The position numbers and the translations under genes are program-made. Shown here piece after piece: positions 10,377 through 22,097 of a DNA stretch of 64,000 bases (positions are counted from its first letter, which is position 1; each line of letters opens with the position of its first letter). A model generated the notes under the pieces. That model was not told where the DNA came from. It saw only the letters and a program-made list of their open reading frames with translations, and did no database searches. This DNA is from Nannochloris sp. 'desiccata' (taxonomy: Eukaryota > Chlorophyta > Trebouxiophyceae > Chlorellales > Chlorellaceae), in NCBI GenBank assembly GCA_019044685.2, contig JAGTXX020000014.1, positions 496,001 to 560,000 of the forward strand. The letters are read 5' to 3'.

Positions 10377-13300
10377 TTAGATATCTAGAAGTTCTGTGGT
10401 AGGAGGGACGCAGAGCGGGTTATTAGCAGTGTAATCGTACCCTTTCTTGAAATAGGTAACGCCACGTGCGCACTCATATCCACCAGCTGCAATGACAATA
10501 GAAAAAAGAAAAAAGAAAAATTCAGTTCACCGGCAAAGTGACAAACTTGTGAAAACCCATTTTTTTATATAAACACGAGCCAAAAGGAGAGATACTAGAA
10601 TTAGTGAGTGCAATCAAAGACTTACTAATAGGAGGAGCAGGAGAGTTCTTCTGATAGACTTCCTTTTCACAAATACTGACGTTAGGAGCGCTGCAGTCCT
10701 CACGGCCGCAATTCGTACACCCTTGAATATCACTAGACACATAGGGACACTCATTCTTCTTTAAGAAACATGATCCTTGAATCAGATCGAAATAGAAGGA
10801 AGTACACTCATCAGCCATAGTACAAGCAATCTTGCACTGGGTCAAGGTCACAGCAACACGATTTCCAATATTTCCAGAGAAGTAGCCAGTAGGGTCGACA
10901 ACATAACCAGGAGCAGTGGTAGGATAAGGGACATCTTGGCTGGTAGAAATGCAGCTGAGAGTGTTTTTAGTGTAGTAGCTCTTTTCAATACGGGTGAGAG
11001 AGATGGGGAGAGCGATACACAATTTGCCGTTGCCGTGGTAGCCATTGTAGCATTCGCATTCGTAGCTTCCAGAGGTATTGATGCATGCAGCGTTAGCTGA
11101 ACATCCATCTAGACCTAAAATGCACTCATCAATATCGTAGCAGCCAACTCCAGCGTAGCCTTTAGGGCATTGAGGGCTTTGCAACATCAACGCGGTCCCT
11201 TGGACCCCGGCGGGACAGATATCAAGAGCAGCTGTACTGTCCTTGGTGAGTTCATACACCTTCCAGGAGAACTGACGAATGATATGCACCTCAGGATCAG
11301 TAGGTAAAATACCGAAACGGCCTCCAGTAGCAAGAGTATACTTTGCTGCTTCAGTTCCCTGAGCCCAAATTTGCCAGTAGGCAGCACCTCTGAGACCACC
11401 AGCTGCTGCTTTAGCAGCCACAATGGTGGAGTAGGTGGTGTCGTAGATGATCTTGAAGCATTCACGACGTCTTTTTGTAGGTTGCATGCCGAATTCTTTG
11501 ATAATAGTTGGTTTACCGAGAGTGATTGCATCAGAGCTATGAGCTTGAATCCACGCCTTCACCCAAGGTTCATTTTCTTGGTTCCATAAATCAGGGTAGA
11601 CATTGAATTCGCAGAAATCAACTAGGGAACAGAGAGAATTGTAATCAGCAGCGACCAAGCTGGCATCGTTGATGGGATTGACGGCAGTGGGGGTGGAGCC
11701 ATAGAGGCCAGAATAAGGTCCTTGAGAGAAGAATCCATCAGTGCCTACAGTAATAGGTTGCTTAACTGACAAAGTATTCTTCATATAGGAATAGAAATCT
11801 GTGGCGAAGTTTGCGATGATGTTGGGAGTGGCACAAATGGTGCCATCAGGGCAGCGGGGCTCGTTCATAATGTCCCACGCAAAGATGGCAGGGTCGTCGC
11901 GGTAGACGCGGCCATTGTATGTATTGACACGAGTAGCCAACTACAGTTTCAATAAAGAGAAAAGGTAAGAAAAAGGCGGTTTTATTTATTTTCAAGGACA
12001 GGACAAAGTGGTTTAGTGATTTGTTTTAAATGAAAGGAAGGAAAAGGAAAGGGAGGAAAGGTTGAAAATTCAAAATCTCAGAGGAATAGCTGTTGAACTT
12101 ACTGCTTCAATATATTGTCGGAACACTTCTCTGGCGTTATTATTGTCGTTATTATTATAAGTATAATCATCGATGTAGAACAAAGACTTCTTTTCATCTG
12201 GAGTCAAATTGCCGCGGCCTGTCAAGCTGCAAAATAGAAAGAAGAAAGAAAATAAGTATCCGAAGACCGCTTGCAATTTTTCTTTCAAATTCATAAGTCA
12301 GAGAAAACTTACTCCATAAATTGAATAGGACCGCCTGCTCTATCAGCAAAGTAGTCGGTAAGTACCAAAATAACTTTTAATCCATAGAAACGAGCTTGAT
12401 CAACGACAAAATCGATTCCTTTCATCACACCCTCGTTGAGAACGATCTGATAGTTGCCATTGCCAATGTGGTCGTAAGACTGGATGGCAGAAAATCTACA
12501 GCAAAACGACAGAAAATGATTAATTCATTGTGTTTTAATATAGTATGTATGCATATTTTGAAAATCAGCATTCAAATGAATGAAGTAAAGCTATTTATTG
12601 GCGAAAATAACAATAAAAATAAGAGGTAAAGTACTAATAAACAGACGTACTGAGAATCGACAGCAAAGGCGTTGAAGCGAATAAAGTCAAGGCCTTGTTC
12701 CTTTGCATCTTCCATAACACGGCGGACAACTTCAGGGCCTACAAGCCAGGATTGTTCCATTTTACCATCGAGTAAGAAGGGAGCGCCAGCGCCAGCTTCA
12801 ACGAGCTCAAACCTGTAAATCGACATAAAACAGAATTTGATGACCGGGCAAAGAAGGTAATTAAGATTATTTTGCCTTGAGGAAAGTCGTGCTACAACTC
12901 AAGTTTTAGACTTAAAAAGGCCAATAATCAACAGACTATTTATAATTTTTAACGTACTTGTTGGTTCCCGAGACGTAGAGGTTACGGCAGATAGGATTTC
13001 CACTCTTATCTTGACCCCCAGTTACAAAATTTCCGTTGACGATTTCAACCATGTACTCATTGGTAGGTGGAGCAGGATGCAGATAGTTTTGGGGCTTGTT
13101 GGAGAGAATATCGTGGCGAGAAACCATTTGGTCGATATCATCACGGTAGGTCTGCAAGATTTAAAAAAAGGGATGGGAGGAAAAAAGGAGGAAAATTAGC
13201 AGCAGTGGTGGTGAAGAGGGTTGGCAAAAAAAATGCATTATAAGTAGCATTATAGGCGAATGAATGATCTTACGTCAATAGTGTTGATGACAATCCCAAG

Positions 13301-13728
13301 TTTAATCAGGTTTTCGAGAGCCTGTTTTGGGGGGTTTGCATTAGGTGCAGCAGCAGCAGTGTTGGTGGCAGCAGAAGCGGGGATCATGTTTTGTTGAAAG
13401 ATAGTGATGGAGTTGTAAGGCTGGCTCAGGCCATTGGCAGCAGCGACTGCCTGACGCTTCATCTCATCTATGTCTATGGAGAGACCATCAACAGGAAGGA
13501 CACCAGGGCCCATAACTAGGGTCTCCTGCAGAATGTAGTGAGGGCAAATCTGATCAGCAATCAGAGATCAAGAGTCAAACACTGCTGCGAGAGCAGCCTC
13601 AGTTTACAAGCAGGGATACCAAAGTAGATCATGGGTTGCTTTCTTTAACTTATAAGACTTACCAGGCATGATGCCAAGGTAACTGACGAGGCCAAGGTCA
13701 ACAAGATTGTTGCACAAGATCGACGCAT
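10377..13728 (-). CDS. Secreted GH5 (mannan endo-beta-mannosidase-like) protein with EGF and PAN/Apple modules
   Basis: Eight exons join in frame: 13728-13663, 13525-13274, 13151-12958, 12812-12651, 12495-12313, 12226-12103, 11940-10626 and 10486-10377 (801 residues). Exon 1 is a signal peptide, with basic MRR, then hydrophobic ILLTLASSVTLASCL. A GH5 barrel follows, resembling GH5_7 mannanases: GLDFIRFNAFAVDS, GIDFVVDQARFYGLKVILVLTDYF, WDIMNEPRC with acid/base E354, and IIKEFGM with nucleophile E476. Residues about 585-636 form a calcium-binding EGF domain (DIDEC...GSYECECYNGYHGNG). A Cys-rich PAN/Apple-like part follows (TLTQCKIACTMADECTSFYF). Inference: an extracellular or wall enzyme that cuts beta-mannan and binds protein or glycan through the added modules. 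Substrate is inferred from family resemblance; a non-mannanase GH5 is possible. Confidence 0.87.
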
Positions 13729-14458
13729 CTTTGCCCGTTGATGCTTTAGGGAGGTCTATTGCACTAGCTAACTAAACAGTGACGCTGAACGAAGTTAAAG
13801 AAAAACTTTTGGAATAAGATATGAGCTACACTGGTTGGTAAAAATACTTATTATTTGCTGTCAGTCAACTTCAAGGGTTTGACTTCCAGTCTTCAGGGTG
13901 AATTCAGCACGAGCCTGCCCTTCCGTGCCACTATTTTGGAGACTAGAGGGACTTGGTGTGCTTTTCAAGCCCTCTTTGATCCATATACAGGCATGCTGGG
14001 TATGCCTGCTGCTTTGACAGCGCTATGAGTTGGGAGTTTGCTGGGCACACCGCTGCCACCGCCGCCGCCGCCGCCCCGTCATCTCTTTCCTTAAGCTAAT
14101 GCATCTCACACTCTCCCAGAGGACATTGTGTATACGACTATATGACGCTCCTACGTTATCGCATCATGCATCGTCTTAAATATGGGAAATTTGGAGACAG
14201 CCTTCCCTGCAGCCGATTTGGGCGCTGGTGGCAAGGGTGGAGGCCTGGGAGTTGGACTTGAAGGGCTCTCCTCGCTAAATGAAAAGCATACGTGAATAAA
14301 ATACGCCCCTCGATAATCTCCAGAAAAGCTTGTTATCGTTTCAACCAAAGCGCCGCCTTGGTAATTAAATTTGAAAGCCATCACTGGCAAGGCATCGGAG
14401 GCTCAACACCTATTTAATTTAATTAAGTCGGAAGATTTTGCAAATAGCATAGAATATC
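13729..14458. other. Intergenic region between the mannanase-like gene and eIF2gamma, with a possible small minus-strand ORF
   Basis: This is 730 bases between divergent genes. It contains a (CCG)n run near 14056-14076. A minus-strand open frame at 14382-14151 starts MAFKFNYQGGALVETITSF and ends in a Pro-rich stretch (PTPRPPPLPPAPKSAAGKA). It could be the first exon of a small gene, but I found no downstream exon that joins convincingly, so it is not called as a CDS. Confidence 0.3.
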
Positions 14459-16533
14459 ATGGCGGCTGTCAAAGGGAAAGGGCTCATGGAGCAGGTATGT
14501 GCTCCTACTATCAGAATCGCAGCCAAACCTTTTCTCATGCATTTTTTTGTTTACAATCATACTTATTGTTCTCTTTTCTCGTTCTCTCAGGATCTGACCA
14601 CCTTAGATGTGAATAAACTGACCCCATTATCACCCGAGGTCATCTCTAGACAAGCAACTATTAACATCGGTAAGTTCTGATGATCCATCCACTTATTTTA
14701 TTATCAGTTTCTATGCTATAAAATCACCGAAAGTTATCATTTCTAACCCTAGAACTCGCATACCCAACAATCTACCAGGTACCATTGGTCATGTGGCTCA
14801 CGGAAAGTCCACAGTAGTCAAGGCCATCTCAGGTGTTCAAACGGTCCGCTTTAAAAACGAACTGGAACGTAATATTACCATCAAACTAGGCTATGCTAAC
14901 GCCAAAATCTATAAATGTGCCGATGACAAATGCCCTCGTCCTGCATGCTACAAAGCATATGGCTCTTCGAAAGAAGATAACCCGAAATGTGATGTCCCAG
15001 GTTTTGAAGATGCTGGCATGAAGTTAATGAGACATGTTTCTTTTGTTGATTGCCCTGGTCACGATATTTTAATGGCTACTATGCTGAACGGTGCTGCTGT
15101 TATGGATGGCGCCCTTCTTCTCATTGCAGCAAACGAACCTTGCCCTCAACCTCAAACATCAGAGCATCTTGCCGCCGTAGAAATCATGCGATTGGAACAT
15201 ATCATTATTTTACAAAATAAAGTCGATCTGGTGACTGAAGCTGCTGCATTAAACCAAAATGAAGCCATTACGAGGTTTATTCAAGGTACTATCGCTGAAG
15301 CGGCACCTATTGTCCCTATTTCAGCTCAATTGAAATACAATATCGATGCTGTCTGTGAATATGTCTGCAAAAAGATTCCAGTACCAGTTCGTGATTTTGT
15401 GTCACCTCCTCAAATGATTGTTATTCGATCATTTGATGTGAATAAACCAGGTTCTGAAGTAGATGAGTTGAAAGGTGGTGTCGCTGGTGGATCCATTTTA
15501 CAGGTAAGAAAGAACGAATTTAAGTTTGAGAGGGCGGGTGGGGGCGGGTGGGGGGGGGGTGGGGGGGGGGGGGGGGGGGGGGCGGCATTTTCTCCTGAAT
15601 GGAGATATTTATAGATCGTTTTGGGGTCGTTTTTCTTTCTTTCTATACAAGTATACCCTGGCAAAAAGCAGAGACCAATGATAAATGGCATGAACTGGCC
15701 TCTCGTCACGCACAGGAATAATATAATCAAAGGCGGTGCATGTGATCTTGGTGAATACCGCCTGATCCAATGTTCAATCCTCATCGCTACATTCCATATA
15801 TTTTTATAAACTTATTATACTCTAGTGTTGTGTATGTATTTTGTATTACGTTTTAGTTGTGTTGGGCGAGGAAGGGAGGGGTAGAGGAAGAGGGTATTCT
15901 ATTTTCCCGCTTAACTTTTGTTTGTCTAGTTTAGTTGCTCTCACACGTTCGTGCTTTCTTATTATTCAAATTTTCCTCTATAGGGTGTGCTCCGGATGGG
16001 CCAAGAAATTGAAATTCGTCCCGGTATTGTCACCAAAGACGCTTCTGGTGCTATTAAATGCATTCCCATCTTCTCTCGCATCGTCCACTTTGATGGCAGA
16101 ACAGAATCAACTACAATATGCCGTGCCCGGTGGATTGATTGGGTGCGGTACAACTGTGGATCCCACCCTTACCCGTGCTGATAGACTGGTCGGACAGGTG
16201 CTGGGTCAAGTTGGTGCTTTACCTCAAGTTTTCACTGAACTGGAAATTAACTTCTTTTTACTCCGTCGGTTGCTCGGTGTCAGAACCTCTGGTGAAGAAA
16301 AGCAAGGCAAAGTGTCTAAATTAAGTAAAAATGAGGTTCTTATGTTGAATATTGGGTCCATGTGTACTGGTGCACGTGTTATTGCGGTCAAACACGATCT
16401 TGCAAAGCTGCAATTGACCTCACCTGTGTGTACAAAGGAAGGTGAGAAGATTGCGTTGAGTAGAAGAGTGGAGAAACATTGGAGATTGATTGGATGGGGG
16501 CAAATTCAAAAGGGACTGGTACTGGAACTGTAA
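14459..16533 (+). CDS. EIF2S3: Translation initiation factor eIF2 subunit gamma, with an apparent 1-base frameshift
   Basis: Exons 14459-14494, 14591-14669, 14779-15503 and 15984-16533 encode about 462 residues if one surplus base is ignored; eIF2gamma is usually about 465-472. GTPase motifs: GHVAHGKST (G1), DCPGHD (G3), NKVD (G4) and the domain II motif FSRIV. Known role: the GTP- and Met-tRNAi-binding core of eIF2 in the ternary complex. The C-terminal domains are normal ([44 protein letters not shown]). Between IFSRIV and AEQNQ the frame slips by +1: GTCC at 16083-16086 has one C more than needed. This may be a sequencing error, a real mutation or, less likely, recoding. Exon 4 is 550 nt, consistent with one extra base. 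Confidence 0.92.
15524..15585 (+). repeat. Poly-G tract in eIF2gamma intron 3
   Basis: An almost pure guanine run, broken by a few single T and C bases, sits about 25 bases after the intron donor. It easily meets the G-quadruplex pattern. Homopolymers this long are also prone to length errors in sequencing. Confidence 0.85.
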
Positions 16534-16741
16534 ACCTGTTACCCATCAGTAGAGTAGTAGTCCTATTGTAGACATTATTTTGTTTGTTTCTTTGTTTGCC
16601 TTGCTTTGCGATTCTTTGAGTTCTCCTTTCTTTTCAAACAATGTTAAAACTTTGACTGACTCCTTCTGTGAGATAAATGAAAAACTTTGAGTGACCTGGG
16701 CTGTCGGGGCTGTGGAAAAAAGAATCAAATAGAAAATTATA

Positions 16742-18206
16742 TCAGAATCTATTTTTTCTTGTGTCTGTCATAACAGTAGTACGACAATCATCTCTTGATG
16801 TTGAGTGTGACATCTGCTGCAAAGCGCTCACCAGCAATGCAGCACATCGTTGCCCTTGCTTTGCTGTTTCTGGATGTGCTGGTGCTATAATCTTGCTAGC
16901 AGCGCTGATGTCCCACACGGCAGTTGCTACTTCTCTCAAGAACTCATCTTGAAAAGGCAATTCACAGCTCCAAGAAGGTAATTCTCGTAGACAATATTGT
17001 ACTATGCGAGATATTTTGCCACAAGCAATCACTAAAGACTCTTCACTGAAGCTTTCTTCTTCACTCCTCATTTCAGCCGACGGCGTCAAGGGCAGGGGCG
17101 GGTGTAACTCATTGATTGTTTCTCCTATAACAAGCCCTCTTAGATGGTGTATAAAGCTCTTCAGAGTATGCGCTGCACAGCCTAAAACCAGATATCCAGT
17201 TCCACAGCTACTTTGAAACGCTTTTAGAAGACGGAGGGCATTTAAAGAAGAAGAAAGTGGAGCTTCCCCTAAAGCACCCGCCGCTGTTGGTGGTGTAGTG
17301 TTATTTTCATTATGTTCTTCTCCAATAGCATACGTATTCTCTGTGTTACTGACCCCTTTCTCAGATGTACTACAATATGCTGCTGTTGATAGTGTAGAAA
17401 TGAACTCTTGAAGGAGAGAAAAGTCTTGAAGAGTGAGACAATCATGAGGGTGTTTGCATAATTCTCCAAGACAGGACGCAGCCTTGACCAGAATTTCTTC
17501 TGTTTGGTGGGGTGTAGAAGAAGCAGAGGATGTTGGTGCTGAAATTATGGCATGCGTAAGTTGGATGAGAGCTTGTGTAGGAGTGGGAGTGCCTGCTGCT
17601 AGATGAGAAGGGAAAATAAGAGAAGAAGCAAGAGCAGCACCAGTATTGTTCTCGTTGTTGTTGTCAACCTGACTTCCTATTCTTCTTCGGGCAGTGTATT
17701 CTAAAACTTGGCATAGAAAAGCGTGGATACTAGGCGGTAGAAATTCTGCAGCTCTGTTCCATAGCGTAGCTGAGATGGCCAGGTTCTCAAGCTGGAGAGA
17801 AAAGTCTGAGTTCTCCTCTTCCGCGGCAGCCGAGGAACAGTGGCTGCCAAGATTAAAACAAGTGTTCAGGAGGAGCTCTGGACTTGATGGCGTTTTATAT
17901 TTATCAAGTTCTAATTTAAGTTGTTCTATTTGTTGCTCTAATGCACCGTTTTTCTGCTCCTGTTGATTTATTTCATCGTCAAACCTTCGTTTTTGCACGG
18001 CAGCAATAGCTAAAGCTTTCTTGAACGAGATACTCTGCTCCCATAAAGGCTGCATTATAAAATAGTATGGCAATAAAACAATGCATATGTATATAAATAG
18101 TTTGAAGATAGCAAATAATCACGCTTTTGCTCGCTATTTTGCTTTTCTTGGCCGAGATACCATCATGATGACTGTGCAGCTTCAGGAGACCAAGCATAGC
18201 TCGCAT
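16742..18206 (-). CDS. Hypothetical coiled-coil protein; weak resemblance to MEI4/PRD2
   Basis: Exon 2 (18049-16742) is a long open frame. Exon 1 (18206-18123) is inferred from a GTGATT donor and a TAATGCAG acceptor, giving 463 residues that start MRAMLGLLKLHSHHD. The N-terminal part reads PLWEQSISFKKALAIAAVQK, followed by a predicted coiled coil (NQQEQKNGALEQQIEQLKLELDKYK). The remainder is helical and Ser/Thr-rich with poly-Asn patches. A Trp followed by Ser, Lys and an Ala/Leu/Ile-rich helix, then a coiled coil, recalls the start of the meiotic DSB protein MEI4 (plant PRD2). This is only a visual likeness and other coiled-coil families fit as well. It is divergent from the SOUL gene. Confidence 0.5.
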
Positions 18207-18369
18207 TTCCCAGCAAGACTCACGGGGTAGCTGCTCCTGTCTTATATAAGAACCTTCTGCAACCTCTCAAACGCCTTTAATAAAATCTTGGAAACGGTTT
18301 GTAGAGTTTTGCATATCCTCCCTTCTTCTTGTTGGTCATCCTAACACTATACCTGTTCTCAAAAAAAAA
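18207..18369. promoter_or_regulatory. Probable bidirectional promoter with TATA-like box
   Basis: This is 163 bp between divergent start codons. A CTTATATAAG element at 18240-18250 lies about 120 bases upstream of the SOUL start codon and is nearly palindromic. An A-run directly precedes the ATG at 18370. Confidence 0.45.
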
Positions 18370-19178
18370 ATGAAGGTCCTTGCCGCAGTTTTGCTGCTTG
18401 CCTTGGCTACAGCCTCCCAGGCTCTCACCTGGAAAAAGCCCGAATTCTGTGGGTAAGCTATCAACAGAAAATGCAGTCCAAGGGTGCTTTAAGTTAAACA
18501 AGACACTTTGAAAAAACCTCTTTTGGGGGGTTCCCAAAACATTTCAAGCTCCTGCTGACCAATATTATTTTTCCCTACCTCTTATTTCTCAATTTTTACA
18601 GCAACTCCGAGTGTCCTCCCTTTGAGGTCGAAGACGACAGAGACTCTTATGAAGTCCGCACTTACGAAGGTGGCCACTGGGTCCAGTACAACGTTACAGA
18701 TAAAAAATACGAGATCGCCTACACCAAAGCAAGCGTGGCTCTCATGAAATACTTCAAAGGCAAAAACGAAGCCGAGCTTACTATGGATTTAACCACCCCT
18801 ACTCTCGCTGCCCTCAAACTCAGCAAAGACTCTCAAGAATCTAAGCGGGATTACGTTTTCTCTCTTTGGTTAGACCCCGAAGATTTCAAAGAAGAAGAAG
18901 ACGAGAAGCCCCCACAGCCTGATGATGAAGACTTGGAAATCAAGGAATACCCAGAAGTCACTGTTTTTGTACGTAGCTTTGGTGGATATGCCACTGAAAG
19001 TACCATTTTGAATGAAGTCAACGCTTTGCACGAGGAGTTGATTTCTGACAAGGAAGACTTTGATGATGAGTATGTGTTTGTGGCGGTATATGATCCTGCT
19101 GTCAAGCTATTGAACCGTCATAATGAAGTGCACGTGATGAAGAAACCTGCTCCCAGTAAAACTGTTCAGGTTTCTTAA
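18370..19178 (+). CDS. SOUL-family heme-binding protein, secretory
   Basis: Exons 18370-18452 and 18602-19178 give 219 residues. Exon 1 encodes a clear signal peptide (MKVLAAVLLLALATASQA) and the start of the mature protein. The body has SOUL/HEBP features: CPPFEVEDDRDSYEVRTYEGGHWVQ near the N-terminus and VFVRSFGGYATESTILNEVNALHEEL near the C-terminus. There is an acidic insert (EEEDEKPPQPDDEDLE). Known family members bind tetrapyrroles such as heme and protoporphyrin; some green-algal members are associated with the eyespot. The signal peptide points to the secretory route and not the cytosol. The function here is inferred only from the fold family. Confidence 0.85.
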
Positions 19179-19398
19179 AGAAAAAGGGAATTGATTGTTG
19201 TTGTCGGTAAAAAATAATAAAAAATAAAAAATCAGTTGCTCCGGTAGTAGTCTTTTTGTCTGCTTTGATCTTGCATACATAGTCTAATATCGTCCCAAAT
19301 ATTATGTTTAGTGTGTGATTCGTAAGAACTCGGTAAAATACTATCATTTTATAAAACACAGAAAGGAAAATATAAAGCAAAAACTGAAAAGAAAGTTC

Positions 19399-21878
19399 TC
19401 AAGCGTTCGCCAATTCTCCTGCTCTTAATTGATTTTCCACGGTGATTCCACGCTCTTGCAACCCTTTGCTAATCAATTTCACCAACTCAGGAACCATCAC
19501 TTCAGGCGGACTGGGCCCAGCAAATACAGTTGTACCAGCAACGAGGGCATTAGCACCTGCTGCTGCTACCATACTAGCATTTTCTAAATTTATCCCGCCA
19601 TCAACTTCAATATTAATCCCCGGAAAATGTAATCGTAACGCCTCTACTTTAGGTAACACCGAAGGCATAAATTTCTGTCCACCAAATCCAGGTCGTACAC
19701 TCAATAAAAGCACCGTATCAACAGCACCAAAAGCGACTAGAGGGAAAATAACCTCAGCAGGCGTTTCAGGCGCCAAGGCAATTCCAGCCATCATGCCCTT
19801 TGATTTAACCTCAGCAGCAATTTCCGCTGCCGTTTCACAGCTAAAATCGACTCCTGCTGCTTCAATGTGGAATGTAAATTGACTAGCACCGGCTGCAGCC
19901 ATGTCGTTTATGTAATTTTGAGGATTAAGCACACACAGATGACAATCTAGAAAGGCATCTGTGTGCTTTCTCAACGATTTGACCACGGGAGGACCAATCG
20001 TCAGATTAGGTACAAAATTTCCATCAAAGACATCAACGTGAATCCATTCAGATCCTGCTGCTGCGACACGGTTGACGTCGGCTGCCAGCGTTGCAAAATC
20101 GGCAGAAAGAATCGAAGGAGAAACAATTGCTCTCAGAGGGTGTACGTCTCTAGTAATATTACCTCCTCCAATTTTCGAAATAAGAGAATTCTTTGGAAGA
20201 AGTCGTGCCGATGGTTTGGGCCCGTAATGTGAGCATGTCTTCAAAGCAGGGTACAGCTGTGTATAAGCAGCGTAATGCTGTTTATAAAGATAGTGAGCTT
20301 CTGTGTTAGGTTCCACAACTCGCTCTATATGTACCATGGCCTTGACTGCAGCATGCACATCAGGGAACAACCCTCCCGCGACTGCTGCAAGAATGGCACA
20401 TCCTAATGCAGGTGCGTCACTCACTTTAGTTAGTACAAAAGGTAAGTTTGTAACATCTGCGTGGCATTGCAACCAGAGGTCCGATTTTGTCGGTCCCCCG
20501 GCCACTACTATAGATTGAGGTGAATAGCCATTTGCACGCATAGATTCTAATACAGCCTCAGTTCCATAACACACAGATTCAATCAAAGATCTGAAAACGT
20601 GACCTCTGCCGTGTTTTAACGTCAATCCAGTTATGGCGCCACGAGACAGAGGGTCTGTATGTGGAGTTCTGTTGCCTTGAAAATGATCTAAACAAACCAC
20701 ACCTTCACAGCCTACAGGTACCGCACTTGCCTCGGCGTTTAAATCTTCATAAGAAGGTGATCCAAGCAAATTTCTATACCAAGCGATGATGCTTCCCGTA
20801 GACGTCTGCCCACCTTCGACTATATTCACTTTTGGAATAACAGCATCCCGGTATGTACCCCAAATACCGGATCCATGAAAAGTACTATCCGTACAGCCGA
20901 GATGCAAATGACTAGATCCAGTCAACAGGGCCATATTGCCTGGGTCAATTACTCCGAGACCAATCATCCCTACGAATGCATCAGCCCCGCCCTGAGCAAC
21001 AGGTAAACCTTCAGGCAAGCCCAAATGCGCTGCCGCAGATGCAGTCAGTCCACCGACGACAGCACCAAGAGGGAGAATTTGCCGAGGCCATTTTTTAAGC
21101 AGCGCTTCGAGGCCAAGGGTTTCGAGCATGCTTTCAGGCCATCCACGCTCTGTATCGTAATGCCATCGCACTGAAACGTTGTTTACCGAAGCGCACATGT
21201 GTCCTGTAAGGTGATAATTAATGTAATCTTGATATTCACATATATAGGTTGCAAAATTATATATTTCTTCTTCATTTTCTTTAAGCCATAAAGCTTTAGG
21301 CACCATCCACTCTGCAGAAACAGGGCCAGCTCCACCTCCGTTAACGCACAACGCAGGGTCTTTGCATGCTGCGATACGTGCTGCTTGGGGGGCTGAGCGC
21401 ATATCCATCCAGAGTAAGGCAGGACGAAGTGGCTGGCCATCATCGTCAAGGGCAACAACGGAGCAGCACGTGGTATCTACACAGAGCGCAGAGATAGAAG
21501 AAGGGTCAATTAGAGATTCTTGGACAGCTTGGCGTACTGCAGAACCTAGAGCCTGCAATGGGTAGAAAGAGATTTGGGTGAGGTATTTCAAGAAAGGGAA
21601 GAAGGCGTGAACGAGATGAGCGGGGCGGAGGATGGGAACTATTTAATATTGCAAGGAAGCTCCATTGCTTGTGTTGATGCTGTCCGCGCATCGAGTGATG
21701 CATTATTTTTACATACCTGCCACCAATCTGAGGGGTTTTGCTCTGCCCAAGAGGGTTGAGGGAAAGATGTGGGATAGGATGCAGCGGCTATTGCCAATGG
21801 TGTGCCTTTGCTATCAAACACTCCAGCTCGCAGGCTTTCCGTCCCTCCATCCACGCCGATGACATACTTTTCTCCCAT
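19399..21878 (-). CDS. Fusion of FGGY pentulose kinase (ribulokinase-like) and ribulose-phosphate 3-epimerase
   Basis: Exon 1 (21878-21717) and exon 2 (21552-19399) give 771 residues. Residues 1 to about 500 are an FGGY kinase: VIGVDGGTESLRAGVFD at the N-terminus, DTTCCSVVALD, the substrate-loop region and GGPTKSDLWLQ plus DAPALGCAILAA near the C-terminus. From about residue 529 there is a complete ribulose-phosphate 3-epimerase: VSPSILSADFA, WIHVDVFDGNFVPNLTIGPP, HIEA, RPGFGGQKFMP and IEVDGGIN with its catalytic Asp residues. The exon 2 frame is uninterrupted across the junction, so the fusion is genuine in this sequence. Inference: D-ribulose is phosphorylated to ribulose 5-phosphate, which the second domain converts to xylulose 5-phosphate. 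Kinase substrate (D-ribulose or L-ribulose) is not proven. No obvious transit peptide precedes the kinase. Confidence 0.92.
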
Positions 21879-22097
21879 TTTATTTAATTAAGAAATGCAA
21901 TACTCCATCGGTGACGCTTGTTTTTGACTGCATCGAAAGAAACACACGAAAATGAGCCACAAATATTTGCACAACTTGAAGATCGGCTACTTGATTTTCT
22001 TTTATTTTGTTAACTAGATTTGCAGCTAGACCATTTGAGGGCATCGCCACTGCCATCGTGTCAATTGACCAGCAAGTGATCTACATTTTGCTACAAT
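21879..22097. promoter_or_regulatory. Probable bidirectional promoter, kinase-epimerase / cyclophilin
   Basis: This is a 219-bp AT-rich gap between divergent start codons. The regulatory role is inferred from gene arrangement only. Confidence 0.4.

Noticed and set aside
13801..14150. Gly-rich frame (GGGGGGSGVPSKLPTHS...) as a second exon for the minus-strand ORF at 14151-14382
   Set aside because: An in-frame TGA directly upstream and no usable acceptor prevent a join.
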